From NCBI GenBank assembly GCA_034096865.1, contig JAWQFJ010009809.1, forward strand, positions 191,633 to 255,632: a stretch of 64,000 nt of DNA, given 5' to 3'. This document shows, piece after piece, positions 1 through 37,400 of the stretch; the first letter of the stretch is position 1, and each line of letters starts with the position of its first letter. A program made the position numbers and the translations under genes. Source of the stretch: Theodoxus fluviatilis. Its lineage: Eukaryota; Mollusca; Gastropoda; Cycloneritida; Neritidae. The notes under the pieces were generated by a model that worked only from the letters and a program-made list of their open reading frames with translations, did not search any database and was not told the DNA's origin.

Positions 1-114
1 GACTTGGGTGGACAATTCTAACAGAGCAGCATGCTCACATTGGCAACTTTTCTCCAGCTTGAACCACATGCATTACCTCAGTATCCTTTATGTTAAAGAG
101 GAAAATATGTTTTT

Positions 115-432
115 CACACATGTATACACACACACACACATATATGCACACACATACATATATGCACACACACACACACACATATGCACACACACACACA
201 CACATACACACACACATATATGCACACACACACACATATATGCACACACACACGCACACACACACACATATGCACACACACACACACATATATGCACACA
301 CACACACACACACACACGCACACACACACACACATATATGCACACACACACACACAAACACACGCACACACACACACACACACACTCACACACACACACA
401 TGCACACGCATACACACACACACACGCACCCG

Positions 433-463
<31 letters not shown>

Positions 464-469
464 ACACAA
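115..469. repeat. (CA)n microsatellite with CATATATG interruptions
   Basis: About 355 bp of CA/TG, regularly broken by ATATATGC steps that create alternating purine-pyrimidine DNA. Open frames of His-Thr or Cys-Val in it are artefacts of the dinucleotide repeat. Confidence 0.97.
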
Positions 470-508
470 TCAGTTCACTGACATTTGAGGCAACTGAGTG
501 GAAGCCAC

Positions 509-2012
509 TTTATTCCTGTACAACAATCACATACAAGAATTGTGAACGTACACAACAAATTCTTGTAGATAATCGAAGCATTTTGATCTTGAGATTAAGA
601 ATGATAACATATTTTCCTCTTTCTGGTCACTTAAAAATCTCCCCATGATCATCACATCTGTTATTGATCATCACAGGCTGTTATTGAAAACTCAGTAACA
701 GCCGCCTCTAGTAGCCAGAGTACAGTCTTCCAAAACAATACATTTTAGCAATCATTTGAGTGAAAATCAGCTTGAGATCTGCTTAGGTATGTCAACAAAT
801 TTTTAAAAAATGCTTTCTGTGGAAGCATCCTTACTTCATGCAATAATCATTATATTTACATAACACTGCATACATTAGTCACTGTATGTCACAGCAATTG
901 CATTCTCTTCCCTTTGGAGAAAATAAACAACTAAAATTCACAGTGCATGAAACAATATGTCCCTGACTTTGTATTGAAACCAACAGTGGGATGTACATGT
1001 ATATCACTTCAATACAAAAAAGTAAAAGAGAAAAGAGAGAAATGTGCACAGAATCACACAGCCTAGTATGGGTATCACACTCTTGGTACATTCTACAAGA
1101 ATAATGCATAATCTTTGTGATCCTCTTCCTACACGTTTCCTCTCCCGTTTCATATGGAAACCCTGAGATAACGCAAACACATTCTGGGTTGGCTCGAAGT
1201 CAAGACAGACACCATGGAGCAAGATGCATGCAAATCAGTGAGAGCAGCAAAACATGAACAGCACACCATCATCCTGAATGACTAAATCTGTCTCAGGCAA
1301 CATCACACCTTTATGTTGAGTGTGCACCTGGTCTCCTATGACATGGTTCTCTCTGCCTTCACATCTGTCAGTGCCACAGCATGGCAGTCTGTCAAGTCTC
1401 AGGGGAGCAAAAGGTCAGACAGAGACCTGGTGAGAACAAATTCTGTGTGGCGATACCTCACAAACTTGTCCATTTGAGCCTCTGCATACATAAAGCATTT
1501 TGTAACTCACCAGAGTATGTCCATCTAAACACATCCGACCCTACAGACTAATACAAGTACTCCCCTTAAATCCTAGTAGTCTGTTTCTGTCTGTCAATGC
1601 CTCATGCATCTTAGGCCAGCCCAGCAGCCTTCTGTGAATGTAAATCTCTGTAAGTATATCTGTCTAGGCTTCAATCTTAGCAACTGCTGCCTGTAATTGT
1701 GAACCTTATAGAGCTTGTGTATATCCAAATTTGTTCTTGCTACATGTCTATTTATGGTCTGTATCCTTCTGATAAACCTTGCCTTTCCACAAATGTGAGT
1801 CCCTGTGTGCATATGTTCCTCTAAACCCTTTCCTTCCTTTCCTTCTTTGGATACAGTCACATTGATGGAGATAGTTTTCCTTTATCTCCTCATTCATGGG
1901 CTCAGTCTTCCAGCAGCATTTCATATGTCCCTGCAGGATTTCTTGCTGCTGCATGATTCTCCAGTGTCTGGTGGCACAGTTCTTGTTCAGATCTGTGGCA
2001 TCAAGTCGACAT
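509..2012 (-). other. Probable ABCB8 3' untranslated region
   Basis: No conserved coding signal is seen here. On the minus strand the first AATAAA I find after the stop codon is at 514-509, about 1.5 kb downstream and just before the CA tract at 115-469. The UTR limits are inferred from that signal only. Confidence 0.4.
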
Positions 2013-26526
<24,514 letters not shown>

Positions 26527-27083
26527 GTGTCTCCCACTCAGCCATGATGTTTTCAGTGTGACAGACTTGACAGGTTTGCAGGGAAGATGCCATCCCTGGT
26601 GACTCTGTCCTTGCAAACCCCAGGAGGTGTGCCTGTAAAAAAATGCAAAATTTCAAGCAAAGCAAGATCTGCAATACAGTAGTCCCTGTGACAAGCGGAC
26701 ACCCTTGGGGGGAGTGCAAAGGTGTCCCTACATGACAAGTGTCCCCTCATCAGAGAGATCTGATGACCATGACAGTATGTGTCATTGAAACATGTGATTG
26801 ACCTGAGACGTGATATGCAGGCGAACGACAAGAAGAGTCACAAATCAACCCATTTGACATGTTAAACTTAAAGGGTGAAGAACTTTTCCCCAGATATTTA
26901 AATTACAAGCAGACAGTCTTTGTTTAATTTACTCACACTCACAGTAAACGTAGAGCCACAACTCATCGCCTATAGGGAGCAAGGGGGTGGGTTGTAGGTC
27001 AAGATGGGCATGATGAGGCTGTGTGTGTGTGGGTGGAGGTTCTTGGGTGTGCGCTCGAGCGCGTGTGTTTGTGTGTGTGTGTG

Positions 27084-27084
27084 T

Positions 27085-27153
<69 letters not shown>
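27084..27153. repeat. (GA)n microsatellite
   Basis: A GA tract next to a short GT tract, in the intergenic region. Confidence 0.95.
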
Positions 27154-27159
<6 letters not shown>

Positions 27160-28036
27160 CACACCTACTTATGCATGGGTGAGGGAGAAGAAGCCCCTGC
27201 AGGGGTTGTAGAGAGAGAGAGAGACACATGCCATTGAGCTACTATTTATCTATAGAGTTCAGCAGAACACACGGATTGGAGTGCCTGCTCTTGCGGCCAG
27301 AACAGCTGCAAGCAGTAGAGATTGATATTCTGCACATGTGTTGGTCTTTAGGAGTCAGACAAACAAATTATTGTTGCTGCTCCCTCCCTTCCTCACAGGG
27401 AGGGGACAGGAAAATGTTTGGCAAAACTCCATCCGCGTATGTGTTTTGCAGGTGTCTGCTGGCCTCAGGTTATTTTGAGAATAAAACTGATCCATGCCAA
27501 GAACCCATGGCCAGACATGACAGGTGTCAGCTCTTTTGGGGGACTGGTAATCACAGGTACTACTGTATTTACCACTGCAAAGAGGGCTCTGCCTGAGAAA
27601 CAACATGCTGACCATACTGTTTCGATGATCAATTGTTAAAATGATACAAATATTATTTCAAAAGTTATAGACACACAGTCAGACATTTCAGCTTATTCCA
27701 TGCAAGATCAGTGATTTCCAAATTCCAGCAACCTTTTTTACCTTGGAGGCATGCTTTTGGTCTGTTTGTCTAGTCTCAAAACTCCAGACAACTATTGAAG
27801 CAAGCAGTTTAGCCATCCAGCACTTTATCAGTTGCGAGCTACCCAGTCATTGAACTGTGGAACTTGGTTGTAGCCATTTCCACATCAGTGACAACCCTAT
27901 TATATTCTTTTAATAACTAGCCCGGCAGGTTAGTAAACCAAAACGCTTTTGAACACCCCTGTCAGTGTGAACATACTATATCTGACTTTTTCACACAAAT
28001 GCAAATGCATACTTGTACATATGTGCTCACCCACAT

Positions 28037-28039
28037 GTG

Positions 28040-28070
<31 letters not shown>

Positions 28071-28100
28071 ACACACTATTTGTACATATGTACATGCACA

Positions 28101-28138
<38 letters not shown>
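28037..28138. repeat. (CA)n microsatellite, compound
   Basis: Two CA tracts separated by an ATTTGTACATATGTACATG segment, which is itself near palindromic. Confidence 0.93.
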
Positions 28139-28139
<1 letters not shown>

Positions 28140-28142
<3 letters not shown>

Positions 28143-28919
28143 AAGCATCAATGCCACTAAATGGCTGTGTCCAAATCAAAGGGTGAAGTAATGCACCAAT
28201 TTCAGAGATGTCCCTTATTGTCAGGGCCAAGCAAACATTGGCCCTCAAAACATTTCACTCCATCTCCAACTGATACTCTCCAGCAACTGCAGTAGGTGGT
28301 CAGTTGTTTCCAAAAGACCGACTTGACACCACATGCCCTCAAGAACATATTAAGGCAGTCTTCATGCAGCATGATGGGGTCATCCAGCCCTTCCTTTTCC
28401 ACTGATGAGATCTGAACAAAAGATTTGTTTAGGCAACCTGACATCCTCCATTCTCACTTCATGGTCCACACAATGAAGCTGGTATATTATTTTGAGTGTT
28501 TCAATTCCTGGCAATTCCAATCCTCTCAATACTTGGTCTGCCCATGGACACTACCATGGTCTGCCCTAGTATTTCCTCTGATGCTGTAGATATAACTAAG
28601 TCAGACCTGTTCAAGCTGCCAAATATGTCTCCCATTGACAAGCCATATCTCAGCCATTCAGCAAGAATGTGAGTGCAACAGCTCTGCATATAGCACAGGC
28701 TGTTTCTGAAGGTAGTCCACGCCCTTTCCACAATCTGGAAATGAGCCTATCGAAGGAGCTTCTGACTGGAAGATTCTGATTGAGATTCCCCTACCAAGTC
28801 AACTCGTGACAACTCCCATCATATAGCAATGAAAGTATCAACATTGTTTAGCACAGTTCCACTGATGGTGAGAACACGTTCTGACTCCTACTCCTGATGG
28901 AGCACTTCACAATTCTCTC

Positions 28920-28920
<1 letters not shown>
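28140..28920. other. Intergenic sequence with weak open frames
   Basis: Minus-strand open stretches of 76-80 codons occur at 28202-28444 and 28501-28731. I recognise no domain, and splice-site support is weak. A TE relic or an upstream UTR exon of ABCB8 are both possible. Confidence 0.3.

Positions 28921-28924
<4 letters not shown>

Positions 28925-28993
<69 letters not shown>
28925..28993. repeat. (CA)n microsatellite
   Basis: A pure CA tract of about 68 bp, 750 bp upstream of the OGFr start. Confidence 0.97.
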
Positions 28994-28995
<2 letters not shown>

Positions 28996-29739
28996 GTGCT
29001 CACACTCAGATGCGCACAGGAGGAGGAGGACTAGGTTTGGAACTGCGGTACGAGAGTGAGGGCGGGAGGTGGAAGGGAGAGGTACTGGGACGGTGGGAGA
29101 GAACATGGATCTAGAGAAGGAATGGTTCGATTGCAGCAGACGGAAGTGATTGAAAAGGTCATCGTGACCATTGAGAAGAGCGGTGTGAAACTACCGTCCT
29201 ATGATGGCTTATCCCGTGCGTCACGGCCGTCGTATGTCAGCTTGTCTCTACTTTAGACTTTACGCAGTGAGGCTCTCTGCTCTTACCGACGAGGGACTTC
29301 GTGTTTTATCAGTCCAGGACGAAGAAAATATTGGCTATTCCTGGAATAAGCTAGGAAATGCCGAAGACAATTCATGTTTGGCCTATTATACTTTGGAGTA
29401 GATGTTGTCCTATTACTCAAAACTCACGACCTTCCGGCGGCTGATGGAGGTTGCCATTTTGAAATTCGAACACGTATATTTTCGAATCAATGGCAACAAT
29501 AATACAACACATGTTAGGTGAAAGTACATAAAAATATTTAACTATTTATTATATGATAAATTGAGATTCATAAAAGGTTTTAATGGTATCAGACTATTTG
29601 TTTCTGTAAAAATGTTTTGGATGTTGGCTCTGTCTGATTTTCCCAAAAGTGAGACGATGCATTGGACGATGTGAGCACGCCTTATTCACCACAACGTTGA
29701 AAACTTATATCAGAGTGACGACCAAGAGTTTAATCGATT

Positions 29740-30246
29740 ATGACTAATAAGAATCAGCAGGATATGGACTTTGATGATGACAGTAGAGAGAGTGCCGGTG
29801 TTCTCCAAAACAGCGAGGAGGTGAATCACTCTGAGCCTGATGCCGCCTCATCCGCCGAGTTGAAGACCGACGTGAATGAAAACGAAACCGAAAACTCGCT
29901 AGATACTGTGAAAGACTGCGACCAGAATCGTTCTGAGGACGACAGAGGAGATTGTGGTGAATCTCAAGCGACAACGCGATCTGATTCACTCAACAAAGTA
30001 TATTTGCAAGAATCTGGCCAAGGCCAAGCCGCTCAACTTCCTCAAGGCAGCGCCGCTCAAAAGGATTCCGACCAAAATATTGCGGAATATTCATCGGACG
30101 ACAGGAACACTAATCCTGCTGGTGAATCTTCAGCGAGATCGCGATCTCCTTCACCCATCGATGTAGATTCGCAAGAACCTGATCAAGTCGTTCAAGGCAG
30201 TGCCACACCCGAAGAGATGGGAGGGAAAGCGAGTAAGAAATCAAAG
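29740..30246 (+). CDS. OGFR: OGFr exon 1 (acidic N-terminus with internal duplication)
   Basis: It encodes residues 1-169, starting at the ATG at 29740, with an in-frame stop shortly upstream. Residues 59-107 and 109-157 are imperfect copies of one unit (DQN...DDR...GES.A..RS.S...QE...QGSA). The donor is AAAG|GTAAAC. Confidence 0.88.
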
Positions 30247-30831
30247 GTAAACTTGTACATTTCGATTGTAATTTTTATGTACTTCTTCGTGTTTGCTATA
30301 TGGCGAGTATCACACGTGTGGGTTACAATGTAGCATGTACAACAGTCGACGCGTCTAATGCGAGTAGACCTTGCCTGAGAGAAAACTTCTTTCTGGGGAA
30401 ATTGTGGTTGTACTTTCCCTGTGTATCGTACATAAAAATGATAAACCCTTTTTTAATTAAAGGAACATTGTTGCTGCTGTTGCGCTCTTCTCTTGCAATA
30501 TCCTGTCGTACGGGGGTTCTCCTAGCTTGCGCTGGGATGTCGAAGTTCACAAACGCTGGTGGTCGTTTTCGATAAACTTATTTGCAGTTTTCAGAAAGTA
30601 TTAATTGATTAAATTACAGTTAAACATGATTTTACCTCTCTGTGGATTGAGTGATAGAATTGGTTTTGAATGATAATCCTTCTCCTGAATCCATGTCATC
30701 TCAGTGTACTAATGATTTAGACATGTATCTCTTTTGTTAATGAAAGATAAATGTCATGCCATTCCTTTTAAGTTTTATGTGTTTTCAGAAATCTTACAGT
30801 GACGGAGGTGAAAAAAATCTTGTGACTACAG

Positions 30832-30900
<69 letters not shown>

Positions 30901-31318
30901 AGAGAGAGAGTGTGTAGTGTGTGTGCATGCGTGTGTGTGTGTGTGCGTGCGTGTGTGTGTGTGGAGAGATGTGGGTATTAGGCAGGCCCATTGACAAAGA
31001 GGGTTATAAAGACAACCTAATTACAAGACTGAAACATGATGCTGTCTTAAAATTAACTTTGAAAGCAGCCACATTTTATAGACATTGACATTGAGTTGTG
31101 CAATGGAGAGAAAGAGAGAGAGAGAGAGTGTGTAGTGTGTGTGCATGCGTGTGTGCGTGCGTGCATGCGTGCGTGTGTGTGTGGAGGGATGTGGGTATTA
31201 GGCAGGCCCATTGACAAAGAGGGTTATAAAGACAACCTAATTACAAGACTATGAAACATGATGCTGTCTTAAAATTAACTTTGAAAGCAGCCACATTTTA
31301 TAGACATTGAGTTGTGCA

Positions 31319-31405
<87 letters not shown>

Positions 31406-34400
31406 GGGGCTTTTATAAGTGGTTCAAAAACAATCTTGTTGAGAGTACATCAGATATTCTAGTAGATGACATGTTTGGTCATCTTGAGTACTCTTCTGGA
31501 CAACTGACAACCCTGATCAACACAGTTGTAAGGGCATTTCAACCTCATGTATGTAAATTGAACATCCTGAACATCCACTGGAGTGCCTTCATTACAAACA
31601 AAGAAACGCTACAAAGACTGCCTCAGGAAATCCCGCAATGCTTGCCACATAGACCATCGTCGTTGGTCATCACTTGCTGCAGATCGTGACACCTGGCGGC
31701 TCGTCATAAGCAGGGCCGTTGCCTCCTTCGAGAACACCTGTAGGGCCTCCATAAAAGAAAAGTGAAATAGGAGGAGAAAAAACGAGGCAGCTGTGACCAA
31801 CCAGACCTTCCCCTGCGGCAATTGCGACCGGACCTGCCGATCCCGCATCGGACTTCTTACTCTTAGTGACATGAGCGGGCCTGCAAAGGACGTGGACCAT
31901 GACCTTCCAGATCTTCGTAAACGAAGCAAAGCCATGATGATGATGTAAACTGAGTGATGATGGTACTGATATCACACAGTGAGATTCTAATGTTTTAAAC
32001 ACTTTTTTTAACTCTCGTTTTGTCTTTAAAGCATGTCAGACGTGATTTCTATTGTTCTTGTCTTTCTGTAGAGGCAGTCTCGAGTGGATGAGTTCTTTCG
32101 AAGAGACTCCAGTCCTGATGAACCCAAGGCTGCCAAACCACCGATGTTGAGGAAACGGTGGAGCGACTTGGACACTGAGGCATACAGACAGGGATACCCT
32201 GTGAGTACTGATCTTCCAGGTGCCCAGCAAACTCTCCTTCATCTTTGAAATGTTCAACGTCAAGGCTGAAATCTGGGCCAAATTTCTCATTCAGAGATTG
32301 TTCTGGGCCTCAAATATATACTTCTGTTCCATGGAGCACCACTCCAGTTGGAAACTTCAAGAGTTTGAAAGAGGAATTGGTCACAGCAGCCTAACCAAAA
32401 CATGCTGAACAGGAAATTTGGCCTCAGTAACACTTTTATGGTTAATTGGTTGAAATGCTTTATGACTATATGCTTCTACATGCAGAGGAGAAAGGTCTGA
32501 AATTGATATAAGATTGAATTATATATTTATTTTAGATTTTTGACTCACATGCGAAGCAAAAGTGAGTCTATGTACTCACCCGTGTCGTCCGTCCGTCCGT
32601 CCGGGCGTAAAAAACTTAAACGTTGGATTTTCCTCGGAGACTATGAAGTCTATCAACACCAAATGTGGCATGATGGTGTATGATGACAAGGCCTCTAAAA
32701 CCATACATGGTGACTTGACCTTGCTTCAAGGTCAAGGTCACAGGAGCCATAAATGTGGTCTCAAAAAGTCATTTTTCACATTTTCCCAATTTTCTCCCAC
32801 GTTATTGAGAATGGCGACCTTAGCTACAAGTGGTATATAGGTCAAAGCAAGCCCTATCTTTTGATACCAGTTTGGTTGACCTTGCTTCAAGGTCAAGGTC
32901 ACAGGAGCTCTTCAAAGTTGGATTGTATACATATTTTGAAGTGACCTTGACCCTGAACTATGGAAGATAACTGTTTCAATCTTCATAATTATGTGGGGCA
33001 CATGTTATACTTTCATCATGAGACACATTTGGTCACATATCATCAAGGTCAAGGTCACTTTGACCCTTATGAAATGTGACCAAAATGGGGTAGTGAACCA
33101 CTAAAAGTGACCATATCTCATGGTAGAAAGTGCCAATAAGCACCATTGTGCTTCCTATGTCTTGAATTAACAGCTTTGTGTTGCATGACCTTGGATGACC
33201 TTGACCTTGGGTCAAGGTCACATGTATTTTGGTAGGAAAAATGTGTAAAGCATTTCTTTGTGTATGATGTCATTGGTAGGTTTAGTTGTTTGACCTTGAC
33301 CTTGAAGGTCACCTGAAGGTCAAGGTCATGTAAAGGTCAAGGTCAAGCATGTGAGTCGTATGGGCTTTGCCCTTCTTGTTTAAATATGGATGCTGATGTT
33401 CAGAAGTGATCCAATGAATTGAAACAGAAATATGTTAACCTGAGGGTAAGTATTTAACTGCTTTGGAGACAAAAGCCATAATGGTGTTATTGGAACCAGA
33501 TGAAAAATCTTGCTCTTTTATTATTTGCCTTTGTTTGAAGATTTGTGTTCAATTCTCCAATAAGTGCTAATGAAAAAATTCCCTGTTAATGCTGCATCAG
33601 TTTTACTTATGGAATTATTTTGTGATACATAGTATGCATATTTCTGGATCTGTTAATTCTTTAGTCATTTAATGTGAAGTGATGTTTGTGCTGTGTTTTA
33701 CATTTGCCATTTGAGTCATTCAGTGCATAATGATAAAAACCGCTAGCGCTGAACCTCCAGGTTTTGGCATTAAAAAAAAAGAAAGAAAAGAAGATCGGGT
33801 TCGAACCCGCAACCTCTCGAGAAAAGAGGGGGGAAAAACACACACACACACAAACACAAAAAACCAGGTCGGGTTCAAACCCACAACCTCTCGAAAAAAA
33901 GAGAGAGAAAAAAAGTTTCAGCGCAGAATCGAACCTGGTCATGCATGACCAAGAGTCCAACGCTCTACCAGATGTGCCATTGGAGAACTGATATGACTGA
34001 GTGTTTGTAAAGGATTTATAACGCTCTTTTCCGTAAACCCCCTTGGTTCGTATTTTGCACTGTAAATTGTAGACAAATGGATGATAGTTCATGAAATTTG
34101 AGTGGTCTTGTACATATTAGAATACTCAAGGTCTATTTCTGCCAAGTTTAATATCGATTCACTAATATTAGGCCACGCATTTCGCCATTCCGTCAACTGA
34201 CATTTGAGGGGGGGGTTTCGAGTTTACGACCTTAAAAAAAATCACTTTCTTTTCAAACCTCGATTCTGAAAATTTGATTCATTCAATCGGACCTAACTTC
34301 CAGTAAGTGTGCAAAATGTCAAGGAAATCCGTCCAGTAGTTTTTGAGATATCAGCCATTAAGTCGGGACTGACAGACAGACACACAGATAAAATTACGTC

Positions 34401-37400
34401 ACGTTATTCGACGTCAAATGATCATGTCACACATTTTGCATTTCGTCATTCCGTCAATTGACATTTTAGGGGGGTGTTTTCGAGTTTACGACCTTAGAAA
34501 TTCACTTTCTTTTCAAACCTCGATTCTGAAAATTTGATACATTCAATCGGACCTAACTTCCAGTAAGTGTGCAAAATGTCAAGGAAATCCGTCGTGTAGT
34601 TGTTGAGATATCAGCCGTTAAGTCGGGACTGACAGACTGACACACAGACAGACAGATAAAGTCTGTAGGACCTCCAGTAAACCTGGAGGGATAATGATAA
34701 CACTGATGAAATATGTTTATGCTGTGTCTTAACACATTTTCTTGTATCCATTCACCTTGGAGTGATTCAGTGTCGTGATATGTGTGATGTGTTGTGCATA
34801 TGCTCTGGTATCAATTCATTTGAATCATTCAGTACATAATGATAACACTGATGATAAGCATGTAAATATTTCAATTGCTATCTTTTCCAACACTCTCAAT
34901 ACAATTTCTACTGTTCAGAGCCTCTGGACAGACTGCTGATGCTGTAGGCATTACATAAAGGACCGTCATCTGTACAGTAGGTGTTTGCCATTTTCAGTTA
35001 CAACTTACATATTATGATATAGACATTTGTATAATTTGTTGCAGGACAAACAGGATGACATGACGGCCAAGGACAATCTGCTGTTTTACACCAACAGTCT
35101 GAAGTCAAAGCCAGATGGTAGGTGCACAAATGAAGTCGGCTTTCATATCCCACTGGAATTACTTATCTGTTGTTCCGTCAAGTTAGCCTCTGGCTCATAA
35201 GTACAGACATCCGTGGTGTTTCTGCTACTTTGGGTTTTGCCTGTGGTCAAAGTAAAATTTTAAAAGTATTTTTCCCTGAATTGAAAAATGCATTTGACGT
35301 TGTGTACCACAGTGTGTGTGTGTGTGTGTGTTGTGTGTTCTGGTGTGTGTTGTGTGATGTGTAGTGTGTGTTGTGTGGTGTGTGTTGTGTTGTGTGTGTT
35401 GTATTGTGTGTGTTGTGTTTGTTGTGTTGTGTGTGTTGTGTTGTGTGTGTTGTGTTGTGTGTGTTGTGTGTGTTGTGTTATGTGTGTTGTGTTTTGTGTG
35501 TTGTGTGTATGTGTGTGTGTTGTGTGTGTGTGTGTGTGTGTAGTTATGCCAACGCCTTCTTTGCGCTACTAGCCAAACTGCACAGTACACTACCACTTCA
35601 CTTTCAAGGCTAATTGTGGTCAATCCGCAAACTATTATATATAATTCTATGAATGAAAGTTGTTAATAAAGGTTTGAAGAATATGTGTACAGAGTTTTAA
35701 ATTTTGTGTCTTTCGAACTTTTTGCGAAAATACAAGTTGTTTGTGAAAATAGGGTGTTTCTCGCAGCGTGCCTGCCTTGGCACAGGCACAGTTGCATTTT
35801 CCAAATCAGGTTACTATTTTTAAATCTCCCGTGCGTCGCTCTTTCTGATTGGATAGCTTTCATACTTGGCACCCAATGAGAGCAAAGATTGTTCTTTCGA
35901 TCGGTGTTTGTATGAACTTCCTGTCTATCTGCAAACCCACGTTATTGAGGAAAGATTGACAGTGATCCTTTTCTTCTTAAAAATTTGCTCAGTTAATCTA
36001 ATCTGATCAAATCCGTACGTGCATATTTAAATTCCTCAAGATTTCCTCTTTTAAATGGTGTATTTGGTTTCCTATATGTGTTAAATATGACGCTGCACCT
36101 TGCATTTTCCTGAGGTACTCCATCAAAATTTTTCCGTCAGGTTTACGATCAATGACCGACTGCTTGCATGCGGCAATGGTCATTTCAACTGCTTCACAGT
36201 TGGTTTGGTCAGGCTTTTTGCAAAGCAATGACGTTTTGATTTATTCCAGCAATACCTAGATGCTTTAGCGATAAACTTTCTGTACATGATTCCGTGAGAT
36301 TGAAATGAAAAAGTACAAAAAACAATCAATGATCACAAGTTGGAAAAATGTCGGTCATTGCCGACTAGGCTTACTGGGCTAGTCCACAGTTGCGGCACCC
36401 CTCTCGCTCAAGCTATTTTTAGAATGCCATTGTCTCTCAAACGCTGCTCAGCAGTTTGGAATGCTCTCGCAGGGGGTGTTGGGTATCTGTATAGGGTCAA
36501 GAGTACGCAGGTGCTGAGTACGCCGATTTCACTACCCTACCTCAAAACAGAGCCTCTTTCTCCTCACACTGTCAACTCACACAATCCAAACTTGTTTCAT
36601 GTTGTTGACAAAAGATCGATGTTCTTCAACTTTGATGTTTTTCATGTTTTGCGCGAAAAATTAAATGCCGTCAGTGAGAGAAAGTGTGACATGAAAATTG
36701 GCTGCGGTGTAAAGTTGAGTTAAGACGAATGCGAACCTCTATTTTGACTAACAATTATGGTTTTATTGACTCACATGCGAAGCAAAAGTGAGTCTATGTA
36801 CTCAGCCGTGTCGTCCGTCCGTCCGGGCGTAAAAAACTTAAACGTTGGATTTTTCTCGGACACTATGAAGTATATCAACACCCAATTTCGCAGGATGGTG
36901 TATGATGACAAGGCCTCTAAAACCATACATGGTGACTTCACCTTGCTTCAAGGTCAAGGTCACAGGAGCCATAAATGTGGTCTCAAAAAGTCATTTTTCA
37001 CATTTTCCCAATTTTCTCCCACGTTATTGAGAATGGCGACCTTAGCTACAAGTGGTATATAGGGCAAAGCAAGCCCTATCTTTTGATACCAGTTTGGTTG
37101 ACCTTGCTTCAAGGTCAAGGTCACAGGAGCTCTTTAAAGTTGGATTGTATACATATTTTGAAGTTACCTTCAGGGATGAAAATTTTCCGCGGATCCGAGG
37201 ATTTCCTCGGATTTGATGACCAATTTGGTCACTCTCGAGATTCGTGTAAATCCGTTGAGAAATTTTTTAGGGGGGGGGGGGGGGGGGGTTAGGTTGAACC
37301 GCACCGGCTGATGGGTAGCCATTTTGATGCCTCGGCCAATCGTGCAAATCTGCTTAAAAGCACACGAAGCAGAAATCGGAAACTAGTCTGAACCAATGAA

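Larger units (their letters stand above)
26527..29739. promoter_or_regulatory. Head-to-head region between ABCB8 and OGFr
   Basis: The start codons of the two divergent genes are 3.2 kb apart. The part at 28998-29740 is free of obvious repeats and richer in CpG than the introns, as expected near an OGFr promoter. Upstream noncoding exons of ABCB8 may lie at 26633-28800. No TATA box is clear; promoter positions are inferred. Confidence 0.35.
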
